Assembly: GCA_016793645.1 (NCBI GenBank)
Contig: JAEUHD010000311.1
Location: forward strand, 1 to 40,875
DNA: 40,875 nt
Source: Verrucomicrobiales bacterium
GTDB taxonomy: Bacteria > Verrucomicrobiota > Verrucomicrobiia > Limisphaerales > UBA9464
Direction of reading: 5' to 3'
The notes beneath the pieces were generated by a model. That model was not told where the DNA came from. It ran no database searches and saw nothing but the letters and a program-made list of their open reading frames with translations. Shown here piece by piece: positions 10,522 through 19,124 of the stretch. Position 1 is the stretch's first letter; the number at the start of each line of letters is the position of its first letter. The translations under genes were made by a program, and so were the position numbers.

Positions 10522-11637
10522 ATGATCGTCACCGTCGGGGTTCCCCGGGAGATCAAGGAGCAGGAGTACCGCGTCGCGCTGCTTCCGTCGTCGGCGTACC
10601 AGTTGGTCCGCCGCGGCCACCGGGTGATCGTCGAATGCGGTGCGGGCGTGGGCGCGGGCTACCCCGACAGTGAATATGCCGCCGCCGGTGCGGAGCTGAC
10701 CCCGGATCACGCGGCGGTGTTTGCCGCCGCCGATCTGGTGGTGAAGGTGAAGGAGCCGCTGCCCGCCGAGTACGGCTTGCTGCGGCCGGGCCAGATCCTC
10801 TTCACCTACCTTCATCTGGCCGCCCAACGCACCCTCACCGAAGCCCTGATGCGTTCCGGGGCCACGGGCATCGCCTACGAGACCGTCGAGGTGAACCGCC
10901 GGCTGCCGCTGCTGGAACCCATGAGCGAAATTGCCGGCCGGATGTCGGTGCTCGTGGGGGGCTACTACCTGGCCAAGCATTCCGGAGGCAGTGGGACGCT
11001 TCTGGGCGGCGTGCCCGGGGTGCTGCCCGGGAAGGTGGTCGTCCTGGGGGGCGGCGTCGCCGGTGTGAACGCGGCGAGGATGGCGCAGGGGCTCGGGGCC
11101 GATGTCACCATCCTGGAAGTCGACATCGAGCGGATGCGCTTTCTCGACATCACGCTGCACACGGCGCACACGCTGTACTCAAGCGAGGCGCACCTGATGG
11201 ATCTTCTGCCGGACGTGGACCTGTTGATCGGCGCCGTGCTGGTGCCCGGAGCGCGGGCGCCCCGGCTGATCCGCCGGGAGATGCTTCGAACCATGAGGCC
11301 GGGAAGTGTCCTGGTGGACATCGCCATCGACCAGGGAGGATGCGCGGAAACGTCGCGCCCGACGACCCATCGGGACCCGGTGTATGTGGAGGAGGGGGTC
11401 ACCCACTATTGCGTGGCGAACATGCCGGGCGCCTATGCCCGCACGGCGACGCAGGCGCTGGCCAACGCCACCGCCCGGTTCATTGAACTGCTGGCGGATC
11501 TCGGTCTCGCGGAGGCCTGCCGCCGCATGCCGGCCCTGCTGGGCGGCATCAATGTCCTGCGCGGACAGGTGACGTTCCGTCCGGTGGCGGAGGCGCATGG
11601 ACTTCCCTTCCGGGATCCGAAGGAATTGGTGGAATAG
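10522..11637 (+). CDS. ald: Alanine dehydrogenase
   Basis: A 371-aa NAD-dependent enzyme that interconverts L-alanine and pyruvate plus ammonia in the cytoplasm. By alignment from memory with the Mycobacterium tuberculosis enzyme, the substrate-binding Arg is R17 (EYRVAL), Lys K77 (VKVKEP), the catalytic His H98 (FTYLHLAA) and the catalytic Asp is in VDIAIDQGG (about D272). The Rossmann motif reads VVVLGGGVAGVNAA. AETSRPTTH and YCVANMPGAYARTAT complete the family pattern. Full length and intact. Monocistronic; followed by 150 bp without a gene, then a convergent gene. Two dyads lie upstream. Confidence 0.97.
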   Translation: MIVTVGVPREIKEQEYRVALLPSSAYQLVRRGHRVIVECGAGVGAGYPDSEYAAAGAELTPDHAAVFAAADLVVKVKEPLPAEYGLLRPGQILFTYLHLAAQRTLTEALMRSGATGIAYETVEVNRRLPLLEPMSEIAGRMSVLVGGYYLAKHSGGSGTLLGGVPGVLPGKVVVLGGGVAGVNAARMAQGLGADVTILEVDIERMRFLDITLHTAHTLYSSEAHLMDLLPDVDLLIGAVLVPGARAPRLIRREMLRTMRPGSVLVDIAIDQGGCAETSRPTTHRDPVYVEEGVTHYCVANMPGAYARTATQALANATARFIELLADLGLAEACRRMPALLGGINVLRGQVTFRPVAEAHGLPFRDPKELVE

Positions 11638-11787
11638 TGTGGAATCCCTGGTGCGGATGCGCAGCGGTCGCCTTGGGTCGGCGCTTCGACCGCGAATCCC
11701 GCGTCGTCCCTCCCGGCGCATCACCCGCGAGAAGGCGGAAGCTTCGCGCCCGCACTCCAGGACGCTGTGCGTATGCGCTCCGGGCGG

Positions 11788-12744
11788 CTACTCCAGGCGC
11801 GTCAGGGGATGACCTGCGACAAAGGCGACCGCAGGCATGCGTCGGCCGCCCTCCGGCTGGACTTCGGTCAGGCGCAGCGCGCCGGATCCGCAGGCGACGG
11901 TGATTCCGTCCACTCCGGACGCGACCACCGTGCCGGGAGTGGCCGAAGTCTGGAGAGGGACCGTGGCGGGTGTTGCCCCGTGGATCTTCAGAAGTTTTGC
12001 CTTGGGATCCCCGGGCACGAAACAGAACGCCCCGGGCCAGGGCGTGAACGCCCGCAGTCGATGCCACAGGACGTCTGCGGATTGTGTCCAGTCCAGTCGC
12101 CCATCGTCCCGGGTGATCTTGCGGGCGTAGGTGACCCCGTCCGCGGGTTGCGGCTGCGGCGGAAGTTTTCCCCCGGCGTAGGCCGGGATGGAATCCACGA
12201 GCAACCGGGCTCCCAGCAGTGCCAGGCGGTCATGAAGCGTTTGCCCGGTGTCCGAGTCGGCGATCGGGGTCCGGGCCGAGGCCACCATCGGACCGGTGTC
12301 CAGTCCCGCCTCCATCCGCATGAGCGTGACACCGGTCTCACGATCTCCGGACGCCAATGCCCACTGGATGGGTGCGGCGCCCCGCCACCGGGGCAGCAGG
12401 GAGGTATGAATGTTCAGGCATCCGAGTCGGGGCACGTCGAGCAGCGACTGGGGAAGGATTTGTCCGTACGCGGCAACCACGATCAGGTCGGGCGCGAGTT
12501 CCCGCAGGGATTCGAGAAAGTGCGGATCCCTTGCCGATTTTGGTTGCAGGACGGGGATCCCGAGACGCTCGGCCTCCTGACGGACCGGCGTGGGGGTGAC
12601 CTGAAGTCCGCGTCCGACCGGGCGATCCGGTTGCGTGGCGGCCGCGACGACCGTCACGTTGGGGGACGCGGCCAGATGGGTGAGGATGGTGCGCGCCAGG
12701 TCCGGTGTGCCGAGGAAAACGACGCGGAGGCGGGAGTCGGGCAC
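11788..12744 (-). CDS. fmt: Methionyl-tRNA formyltransferase
   Basis: A 318-aa enzyme that formylates initiator Met-tRNA using 10-formyl-tetrahydrofolate. N-terminal strand LRVVFLGTPD is the family start; the catalytic region LNIHTSLLPRWRGAAPIQ carries the Asn and His, and GLDTGPM the Asp of the Asn-His-Asp set. The C-terminal OB-fold domain is present (ARKITRDDGRLDW, RAFTPWPGAF). No ATG fits the family N-terminus; I chose GTG at 12744, eight bases after the DUF805 stop, giving normal length. A TTG at 12759 overlapping the upstream gene is an alternative. The order DUF805-fmt with this spacing implies co-transcription. Confidence 0.93.
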   Translation of the reverse strand: MPDSRLRVVFLGTPDLARTILTHLAASPNVTVVAAATQPDRPVGRGLQVTPTPVRQEAERLGIPVLQPKSARDPHFLESLRELAPDLIVVAAYGQILPQSLLDVPRLGCLNIHTSLLPRWRGAAPIQWALASGDRETGVTLMRMEAGLDTGPMVASARTPIADSDTGQTLHDRLALLGARLLVDSIPAYAGGKLPPQPQPADGVTYARKITRDDGRLDWTQSADVLWHRLRAFTPWPGAFCFVPGDPKAKLLKIHGATPATVPLQTSATPGTVVASGVDGITVACGSGALRLTEVQPEGGRRMPAVAFVAGHPLTRLE

Positions 12745-12751
12745 GGAGGGG

Positions 12752-13126
12752 TCAGGCAAGCGGGAGAGCCTTGGGGTTGGGACCGTAGGCATTGTCCCCG
12801 GACTCGCTGTCGCCCACCAGGAAGACCAGCAGGATGATTCCGCCAATCAGGGGAACGAAACTGATGAGGATCCACCACCCGCTCCGGCCGGTGTCGTGGA
12901 GGCGGCGGATGGTGACAGCGAGGCCGGGGATGAGCGCCGCCAGGCCATAGATGCCGGTGAGCCATCCGGTTCCACCGCCCGTGCCGGTGCCTCCAATGGC
13001 CGCGTCGGCAATCACCAACAGCACGGCGGCGATGAAATTGAACAGGGTGAACATCCAGTACTCCCGGCGACGGGCCCGTCCCGAGAAGGTTGCATACTGT
13101 TTCCAGACCGAGAGGTACCAATTCAT
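12752..13126 (-). CDS. DUF805 family small membrane protein
   Basis: A 124-aa inner-membrane protein. The start MNWYLSVWKQYATFSGRARR and REYWMFTLFN are the family hallmark, followed by membrane helices at about residues 27-45 and 58-72, the RRLHDTGRSGWW motif, and a last helix at about 85-103. Function of the family is not known. It lies between adk (90 bp upstream) and fmt (seven bp downstream) on the same strand. Confidence 0.92.
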   Translation of the reverse strand: MNWYLSVWKQYATFSGRARRREYWMFTLFNFIAAVLLVIADAAIGGTGTGGGTGWLTGIYGLAALIPGLAVTIRRLHDTGRSGWWILISFVPLIGGIILLVFLVGDSESGDNAYGPNPKALPLA

Positions 13127-13216
13127 GAGGCAGGGTTCCTTGCGGGCGGGTGGGACGCCTCGGGGAAAGGCTTTCCGGAATTGTTGCGTCCTGGCGACCC
13201 CGAAATTCGGAGGGTA

Positions 13217-13885
13217 TCAGGAACCCGAAGCCGCCGGGACCTGCGCGCGGGCGACATCCGCCTTGCGGATGAAGGTCGTATTACCGTCGCTGACGGCAGG
13301 CTTGGGGATCCGGGCGAGAATCTGGAGGATGTCCAGAAGCACGTACATGGGCTCCTGCGTGGAGTCGATCTGGTGGATGATCGTGTCCGGATAGCAGTTC
13401 AGCACCGCCCGAGTGTCCCGCTTATAGGTTTCGAGGCGGGCGCGGATGACTTCGACATTGGCGTCGTCGAGGCGGTTCTCCTTCAGGGCGCGCCGTTGGA
13501 GGCGGGCCACGAGGCGCTCCACGACCGGGCAGAACAGATTGAAGATGGCTTTGACCTCGATGAGATCCTCGAGGATGCGGGCCTGGTTGGGATTCCGGGG
13601 AATGCCGTCCAGCAGCAGGGTGTCCGCCTCGGGATTGAACCGGTTGGTGGCGATCAATCCGTCGATGGACCGTTGCCACAGCTCGATGGTCGGCTCATCG
13701 GGGACCAGTTGTCCCTTGGAGGCGTATTCCATGAAGACCCCGCCGAGCGGGGAATCCACGCGGAGGTTGCGGAAGGCCTCGCCGCAGGAGAAATGAACGA
13801 AGTTGGGGATCTGTCCGAGGATCTTGCCTTGGGTGCCCTTGCCGGCTCCCGGGGCGCCGAACAGCAAAATGGCGCGGAATTTCAT
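13217..13885 (-). CDS. adk: Adenylate kinase
   Basis: A 222-aa nucleoside monophosphate kinase (ATP + AMP to 2 ADP) in the cytoplasm. P-loop GAPGAGKGT at residues 10-18; the AMP-binding region includes FSCGEAFRN and LLLDGIPRNPNQ (usual form is GFPR, here GIPR); RALKENRLDDAN is the LID hinge of the short type, with no four-cysteine zinc LID. The sequence is somewhat divergent from canonical adk, and it carries a C-terminal tail of about 25 residues past the last helix. A related NMP kinase is a less likely alternative. Start ATG at 13885. Confidence 0.85.
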   Translation of the reverse strand: MKFRAILLFGAPGAGKGTQGKILGQIPNFVHFSCGEAFRNLRVDSPLGGVFMEYASKGQLVPDEPTIELWQRSIDGLIATNRFNPEADTLLLDGIPRNPNQARILEDLIEVKAIFNLFCPVVERLVARLQRRALKENRLDDANVEVIRARLETYKRDTRAVLNCYPDTIIHQIDSTQEPMYVLLDILQILARIPKPAVSDGNTTFIRKADVARAQVPAASGS

Positions 13886-13932
13886 GCAGTGGGGAATCCG
13901 GTGGAGGGGAGTGCAGGGTGGAACTCAATCCC

Positions 13933-14898
13933 TCAGGCGGCATCCTTGTGGCGCAGCGTGACCTGGGTGATGTCGGCGAAACTGACGCCGATTTCCTGGT
14001 TGGTGGTGGTCTTGAAATGGATTTCCGAGGCGGAAATGCGGCTGACGCGGCTTCCGACGACGCTGCTCTTGCCCGCCGCAACGTCGATGACCAGGTCCCG
14101 GTCCGCCTCGGTGGCGACCACGCGGAAGAAGGTTGGGAACTGGGTCTCGAAGAAACGTCGGTTGAAGGTGGTCTCGCCGCGCTTGAACACCTTCGGGGTC
14201 CCGTCGGCGCCACCGCCCCCGCCGTGTCCTCCGGTCTTGGAAAGCCCCAGGGCGGCGGCGGCTCCCCCGCGGGGCGCCTCGCTGGCCGACGGTGCCGCCG
14301 ACCCCACGGAGACGCTGGTGCCGGTGACCGCGGCCTCGGTGGCATTCTCCTGCTCGGCGACGGCCGTCCGCGGGAGGATCAGAAAAATGATCCAGCCCAC
14401 CACCGGCAGGACCGCCGAGAGACCGCAGACCAGCCCGACGGGCCGCCACTTGAACCGGGCCACCTCGAAGGCGGCGTACAGGTTCGCAATGAAAAGCGCG
14501 ATCACGAGGATCAATCCGTTGGGCGTCATCAGGGCGCTCAAGAGACCCTTCTTGACCCCGTCCGGCATGGGAACGCGTCCCGTGACGCCCCGGACGGCAA
14601 TCTCCTTGGCCTTCACCTTGACCGGGACGATTTCGACCGGTTCGACGAGGGGTTCGGCGAAGGGTTTCGCCCGCGGGTTGTTGAGGAGGATGCGGAGTGT
14701 TTCGTCGCTCAGCTTCGCCCAGTCGATTCGCGGCGAGAATTCACCGGTTTCGAGCCGCACGATGATGCCGTCGTCGTCGGCGGCGGAGAGCGTTCCCCGG
14801 TACACGTCGCCGGTGATCAGCTTGAACTCATCGCCGTTCAGGCTGAGCAGCGCCAAAGGGAGGCTGACGAGGGCGAGAAGTCGGCGAAACCAACGCAT
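13933..14898 (-). CDS. Membrane-anchored protein of unknown function
   Basis: A 321-aa protein I do not recognise. From the ATG at 14898: signal peptide or anchor at residues 1-22 (MRWFRRLLALVSLPLALLSL), a short beta-rich domain (FKLITGDVYRGTLSAADDDG) that resembles repeats dealing with 'TGD-x-x-x-G' LSm/SH3-like folds, two membrane helices at about 127-146 and 153-175, an Ala/Gly/Ser-rich linker with KTGGHGGGGGADG, and a C-terminal beta-rich domain (residues about 250-321; EIGVSFADITQVTLR). It is 47 bp upstream of adk on the same strand. An upstream in-frame Met at 15018 would extend into the divergent gene and gives Pro/Arg-rich non-coding-like sequence, so I rejected it. Confidence 0.8.
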   Translation of the reverse strand: MRWFRRLLALVSLPLALLSLNGDEFKLITGDVYRGTLSAADDDGIIVRLETGEFSPRIDWAKLSDETLRILLNNPRAKPFAEPLVEPVEIVPVKVKAKEIAVRGVTGRVPMPDGVKKGLLSALMTPNGLILVIALFIANLYAAFEVARFKWRPVGLVCGLSAVLPVVGWIIFLILPRTAVAEQENATEAAVTGTSVSVGSAAPSASEAPRGGAAAALGLSKTGGHGGGGGADGTPKVFKRGETTFNRRFFETQFPTFFRVVATEADRDLVIDVAAGKSSVVGSRVSRISASEIHFKTTTNQEIGVSFADITQVTLRHKDAA

Positions 14899-15005
14899 GA
14901 TGGTGGAGGGTGGCAAATCGGGTTTACGGCGGGAAACGAAAAATCGACGGTTCGGATGGAAGTCCCCGGCTTGACCCCGGGGGCCCGGGGGGGCGAAGTG
15001 TCCCG

Positions 15006-15413
15006 GTGACCTCCGCATCGCGCCCCCGGCCCTCCGCCGCCACGGCCGCCCGGCGCGCCCGGCGGCGGGTCCTGGCGGAATGGCGGCGTGTGGACCTGTC
15101 GGAGGCGGAACGGGCCCGGGTCTCCGCCGGTCGGTCCGCCGCCGACCTCCTGCCGGCGGTGCTTCAGGGCATGCGCATCGACCGCCGGCAGGCGGAGTCT
15201 CAGATTGTCACCCTGTGGCGGCAGATCGTGGATCCACGGGTGGCCGCACATTCCCAGCCGGTCGGTCTGGTGCGGGGAACACTGCTGGTCGCCGTGGACA
15301 GCAGCGTCTGGCTCACGGAGATCGTCCGTTACTGCAATCGCGAAATCCTCGAACGGGTCCAGCACGCCATGGGCAAGGACATGGTGAAAAAGATCTCGTT
15401 CCGGGTGGGGTGA
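15006..15413 (+). CDS. DUF721 (DciA-like) protein
   Basis: A 135-aa protein of the DUF721 family, which includes DciA, the replicative helicase operator/loader of bacteria lacking DnaC. Visible family features: a basic N-terminus, IVTLWRQIVDPRVAAHSQPV, then GTLLVAVDSSVWLTEIVRYC and a C-terminal KKISFRVG strand. No ATG fits; I chose GTG at 15006, preceded by the purine stretch GGGGGGCGAAG at a workable distance; an ATG at 14910 would add 32 Gly/Pro-rich residues. The gene stands alone between divergent and convergent neighbours. A 12-bp palindrome (15421-15432) follows eight bases after its stop. Confidence 0.8.
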   Translation: MTSASRPRPSAATAARRARRRVLAEWRRVDLSEAERARVSAGRSAADLLPAVLQGMRIDRRQAESQIVTLWRQIVDPRVAAHSQPVGLVRGTLLVAVDSSVWLTEIVRYCNREILERVQHAMGKDMVKKISFRVG

Positions 15414-15420
15414 CTTCGTT

Positions 15421-15432
15421 CCGGGTACCCGG
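15421..15432. other. 12-bp palindrome in convergent gap
   Basis: CCGGGTACCCGG, a perfect palindrome between the convergent DUF721 and epimerase genes. It may act as a weak stem or protein site; there is no T tract. Confidence 0.3.
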
Positions 15433-15438
15433 GCGGGT

Positions 15439-16323
15439 TCAACGCTTCAATTCGGCGGCGTATCCCTCCCGGAAGGTGGGATAGGACGGGTTCCATCCCG
15501 TTTCCGAGCGCAGCTTTTGGTTGCGGACGCGCTTGTGGGTCAGCCCCCGTTTGCGGGTCGCCAATTCCTCCTCCGAGGCCACCGGCGGCAGGGGACGCTG
15601 GAGGCGTTCGGACAGCCAGGTGAGAAACTCCAACTGGGACACCGGTTCGTCATCCACGGCGTTGTAGAGTTCACCCGGGCGACCCCGGGCCAACGCGGCG
15701 ATCAGCGCGCCCGCCGCGTCGTCCCGGTGGATCATGTTGATCCAGCGCGCGCCGGTTCCATGGATTCGGGCCTCCCCGCGCAGGAATTGCCGGAGCAGAT
15801 GACCCCGGCCGGGACCGTAGATGCCTGCGACGCGAAGGATCCGCCCGGGCACCGTCCCGGCGGCGGCGGCGTCCAGGATCAGGCGTTCGGCCTCCAACAG
15901 AATCTCGCCCGTTTCCGTGGAGGGGATCGTGGGCGACGATTCATCGACCCAGTCTCCCGAGGTCTGACCATAGACGCTCGTGCTGCTGGTGTAGGCGAAC
16001 GCGGACGGTGGATGCGCCCGCATCCAGTCGAGGAGATGCCGCATGCCGTCCCGATAGACCGCACGATACTCCGCGGGGCCTCCCCGGGACGAGGACACGG
16101 TGTTGATGACCCAGTCAAACGGGCCGGGCAGGGAATCCAGGGAATCGCGCCGGGTGAGATCCCCGATCCAGGGCTGGATTCCCGAATCGTCCACCGCGGT
16201 GGGATCGGGTGGGGACCGTCGCAGGCCGATGACCGCATGGCCCTCCCCGGCCAGGCGGCGACCCAGGGCGGTGCCGACGTAGCCGCATCCGACGATCAAC
16301 ACCCGTTTTGCGGCGATGGCCAT
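15439..16323 (-). CDS. NAD(P)-dependent epimerase/dehydratase-like protein (SDR, YeeZ type)
   Basis: A 294-aa extended/atypical short-chain dehydrogenase. The dinucleotide motif VGCGYVGTALGRRL is at residues 11-24; the active-site region is AYTSSTSVYG, followed by GDWVDESSPT and ILRVAGIYGPGRG, and the C-terminal part has NMIHRDDAAGALIAAL and LYNAVDDEPVSQLEFL. This matches YeeZ-like/NAD-dependent epimerases whose substrate is usually unknown (nucleotide sugars are one option). It lies 78 bp downstream of feoB on the same strand, so it may be read through from the feo operon but does not look functionally tied to it. Confidence 0.85.
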   Translation of the reverse strand: MAIAAKRVLIVGCGYVGTALGRRLAGEGHAVIGLRRSPPDPTAVDDSGIQPWIGDLTRRDSLDSLPGPFDWVINTVSSSRGGPAEYRAVYRDGMRHLLDWMRAHPPSAFAYTSSTSVYGQTSGDWVDESSPTIPSTETGEILLEAERLILDAAAAGTVPGRILRVAGIYGPGRGHLLRQFLRGEARIHGTGARWINMIHRDDAAGALIAALARGRPGELYNAVDDEPVSQLEFLTWLSERLQRPLPPVASEEELATRKRGLTHKRVRNQKLRSETGWNPSYPTFREGYAAELKR

Positions 16324-16401
16324 GTGCGGCGAACCATGCGGTCCCGGGAGTCCGATGCAAGTGGGGGCGGGTGCCGAACGGGGGCGATCCGGATAACAAG
16401 G

Positions 16402-18672
16402 TCACCCACCCAGGGCACGACCCGACTGGTACACGATGAAGGCGAGCGCCCAGGCCAATCCGGTCATGTAGGCAAACTGAAACGCCGGCCATTTCCATCC
16501 GTTGGTCTCCCGGCGGACGATGGCAACGGTGCTCACGCATTGCAGGGCGAAGACGTAAAAGACCATCAGGGTGAGTCCGGTCAGCGGTGTGTAGACCGGG
16601 GAGCCGTCCGCACGCCTTTCCGATTTCATGACCTCCGCCAGTGTGGAGGTTCCCGCCTGATCACCCGCGTCGATTTCGCCGATGTTGTACACCACCGACA
16701 TGGTGCTGACGAACACCTCGCGGGCGGCGAACGAAGCCACGATGCCGATGCCGATTTTCCAGTCGAATCCCAGCGGTCGAATGACCGGTTCGATCGCCTG
16801 ACCGAGACGCCCGGCAAAGCTGTGGCGCAAGTGTTCCCCGGATTGGGCTTTTTCCAGGGCATCCCATCGGTCCACCAGGTCGCGGGCGGCCGCCTCGTTT
16901 CGAACGCCGGCAATATGCGCCGTCGCATCGGCGAGGGTCCGGATCTCCGGATGTGTGGTCTGAATCAGCGCCAGTTTTCCCGCGTCCGCCGCGGCGTCCA
17001 GTTCGGCATGGCGCGGATAGGTGGCCAGGAACCACAGCAGAATGTTGATGCCCAGGATCACGGTGCCCGCGCGTCGAAGGAAGAGCTTGGAGCGGTCCCA
17101 CATGTGGCGCAGGACGACCTTCAGCACCGGACGTTTGTACGGGGGCAGTTCCAGGATGAGGGGGGGCGGCTCACCCTGGAGCAGTGTCTTCTTGAACAGC
17201 CATGCCATCGAGAGCGCGCCGACGATCCCGAGCAGATACATGCCCAGCAGCGTCAATCCCGGCAGGCCGAGGAACCCGAGAATCCTCGTCTGCGGGATGC
17301 ACGCGGCGATGAGGACGGTGTACACCGGCAATCGCGCCGAGCAGCTCATCAGCGGCGCGACGAGAATGGTGACGAGCCGGTCCTTGGGCGACTCGATGGT
17401 CCGGGTGGCCATCACCCCCGGAATCGCGCACGCGAAGGACGACAGCATGGGGATGAAGCTCTTGCCGTGCAGGCCCACCTTGGACATGAGGCGGTCCATG
17501 AGGAACGCCGCCCGGGCCATGTAGCCGGTGTCCTCAAGCAGCGCGATGAAGAGGAAGAGAAGGCAGATTTGTGGAAGGAACACGACCACCGCACCGACGC
17601 CCTTGATGATGCCGTTGGCAACAAGGTCCTGGAAGTCGCCCGGACCGATCGCAGCCCCCACCCGTCCGGCAATCCACTGGACTCCGCCATCAATGGCATC
17701 CATGGGCAGCTTCGCGAACGTAAAGATCCCCTGGAACAGGAGCGCCATCAGGCCCACGAAAATCAGCAGTCCCCAGACGCGATGGGTCAGGACCCGGTCC
17801 AGTCGGTCGGAGAAATTCTCCCCCTCGGGCGCGGTCTCGGTGGTGACGTGTTGCGCGATGGCGAACACGCGGGCGTACCGGGCCTCGATGGCGGCGCTGC
17901 GCCAGTCCACGCCTGCGGACTCGAGCCGGGTCCGGGATGCGGTGACGGACGCCGCCACGGCTGCGGGGTACAGGTCGCGGTGGGACTGCAGGACCTTGTC
18001 GTCCCCGAGCAGCAGGAGCGCCTCGGCCGAGGCCAGGCGTTCCCGATGGGGAAACAGCGAACGCAGTTGCGTCTCCAGCGCCTGGGCTTCGCGTCCGAAC
18101 ACCTCGGGCAGTTCATTGAACTCGCGCGGGATCACGCGGTGGCGTCCGGGCTGGGCGGCGAACTGGTGGATGGCCTCCTGCAGCGCCTTCACCCCCTCAT
18201 CCTCGCTGGCCACCATGGGAAACACCGGCACACCGAGCGCCTTCGAAAGCCCGGCGACGTCGATCTCGTGTCCGTTCTCCCGGGCCACGTCCACCATGTT
18301 CAACGCGAGAAAGGTGGGAAAGCCGAGTTCGATGACCTGGGTCGCGTAGTAGAGGTTGCGCTGAAGGTTGGACGCGTCGGCGACGATCAGGATCAGGGAG
18401 GGTTCCGGAACATCCGGAAGTCGTTGGAACAACACGTCCCGGGCGACCTGTTCGTCCAGGGATTGCGGACTCAGCGAATAGGTCCCCGGCAGATCGAGGA
18501 CGGTGACCGGCCGGTCGGACCGCCCCCCGAGCAGGGCGCCCTCCTTTCGCTCCACGGTGACGCCCGCATAGTTGCCCACCTTGGCCCGCAGCCCGGTCAG
18601 CGCGTTGAAGAGCGTGGTCTTCCCGCAATTCGGGTTGCCGGTCAGGACGGCGGTGAAGGGAGGGGAGGACAT
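16402..18672 (-). CDS. feoB: Ferrous iron transporter FeoB
   Basis: A 756-aa inner-membrane Fe2+ transporter with an N-terminal GTPase domain. G1 is GNPNCGKT (residues 12-19), G2 threonine T39 in YAGVTVERKEG, G3 DLPG (60-63), G4 NMVD (125-128), G5 in ASEDEG. A helical GDI-like region follows (about 175-270), then the membrane part with two gate regions (FLPQICLLFLFIALLEDTGY; AFLMDRLMSKVGLHGKSFIP; MSCSARLPVYTVLIA) and the terminal helices. Full length and intact. It starts 14 bp after feoA1. Family knowledge: uptake of Fe(II) under low-oxygen or acidic conditions. Confidence 0.97.
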   Translation of the reverse strand: MSSPPFTAVLTGNPNCGKTTLFNALTGLRAKVGNYAGVTVERKEGALLGGRSDRPVTVLDLPGTYSLSPQSLDEQVARDVLFQRLPDVPEPSLILIVADASNLQRNLYYATQVIELGFPTFLALNMVDVARENGHEIDVAGLSKALGVPVFPMVASEDEGVKALQEAIHQFAAQPGRHRVIPREFNELPEVFGREAQALETQLRSLFPHRERLASAEALLLLGDDKVLQSHRDLYPAAVAASVTASRTRLESAGVDWRSAAIEARYARVFAIAQHVTTETAPEGENFSDRLDRVLTHRVWGLLIFVGLMALLFQGIFTFAKLPMDAIDGGVQWIAGRVGAAIGPGDFQDLVANGIIKGVGAVVVFLPQICLLFLFIALLEDTGYMARAAFLMDRLMSKVGLHGKSFIPMLSSFACAIPGVMATRTIESPKDRLVTILVAPLMSCSARLPVYTVLIAACIPQTRILGFLGLPGLTLLGMYLLGIVGALSMAWLFKKTLLQGEPPPLILELPPYKRPVLKVVLRHMWDRSKLFLRRAGTVILGINILLWFLATYPRHAELDAAADAGKLALIQTTHPEIRTLADATAHIAGVRNEAAARDLVDRWDALEKAQSGEHLRHSFAGRLGQAIEPVIRPLGFDWKIGIGIVASFAAREVFVSTMSVVYNIGEIDAGDQAGTSTLAEVMKSERRADGSPVYTPLTGLTLMVFYVFALQCVSTVAIVRRETNGWKWPAFQFAYMTGLAWALAFIVYQSGRALGG

Positions 18673-18686
18673 TCCGGGATCCCGGC

Positions 18687-18932
18687 TCAGGACGGCGATT
18701 TCGTCGTGACCAAAATCAATTCCGCCTCGTGGCGCCGAAGCGACAGGTTGTAACCCCGGACCCGGATCTCGATGGGATCCCCCATCGGGGCGAACCGGAT
18801 CAGTTCCACGGGCGTCCCCGTGAGGAGCCCCATTTCAAGCAGCCGGGCGCGGTGCTCGGGCGGGATCCGAATCTCGGCCACCGTGGCCTTGGATCCGGGA
18901 GCGAGGGAGGAGAGTGGGACCGGCATGGACAA
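18687..18932 (-). CDS. feoA: FeoA-like protein, adjacent to feoB
   Basis: An 81-aa SH3-like cytoplasmic partner of FeoB. It shows LSSLAPGSKATVAEI at the start, RARLLEMGLLTGTPVELIRFAPMGDP in the middle and IEIRVRGYNLSLRRHEAELI at the end, the standard FeoA layout. It is 14 bp upstream of feoB and therefore co-translated or co-transcribed with it. A heptamer minisatellite lies 65 bp upstream of its start, between it and the second feoA-like gene. Confidence 0.95.
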   Translation of the reverse strand: MSMPVPLSSLAPGSKATVAEIRIPPEHRARLLEMGLLTGTPVELIRFAPMGDPIEIRVRGYNLSLRRHEAELILVTTKSPS

Positions 18933-18997
18933 CTCAGGATTGAAAGCAGCGTCCGGGGAACGTGTTCCGTTTCAAGTTTTCAATGTTCCGAACCCCG

Positions 18998-19109
18998 GTA
19001 ACCAGTAACCAGTAACCAGTAACCAGTGACCAGTGACCAGTGACCAGTGACCAGTGACCAGTGACCAGTGACCAGTGACCAGTGACCAATGACCAATGAC
19101 CAATGACCA
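18998..19109. repeat. 112-bp minisatellite of sixteen 7-bp units in three blocks
   Basis: Sixteen perfect heptamers without interruption: four GTAACCA (18998-19025), nine GTGACCA (19026-19088) and three ATGACCA (19089-19109). Neighbouring blocks differ by one base each. It lies between the two feoA-like genes, upstream of feoA1-feoB in the direction of transcription and 15 bp after the feoA2 stop. All frames through it are open on the minus strand, but the peptides are periodic and not a gene. Confidence 0.97.
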
Positions 19110-19124
19110 CTCCCGCCCCCCTTC

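Noticed and set aside
15517-18753. Very long plus-strand open frame (over 1000 codons) opposite feoB and the epimerase
   Set aside because: The minus strand encodes full-length, motif-complete FeoB and SDR proteins; the plus frame is Arg/Gly/Gln-rich and matches no family. It arises from high GC and codon bias.
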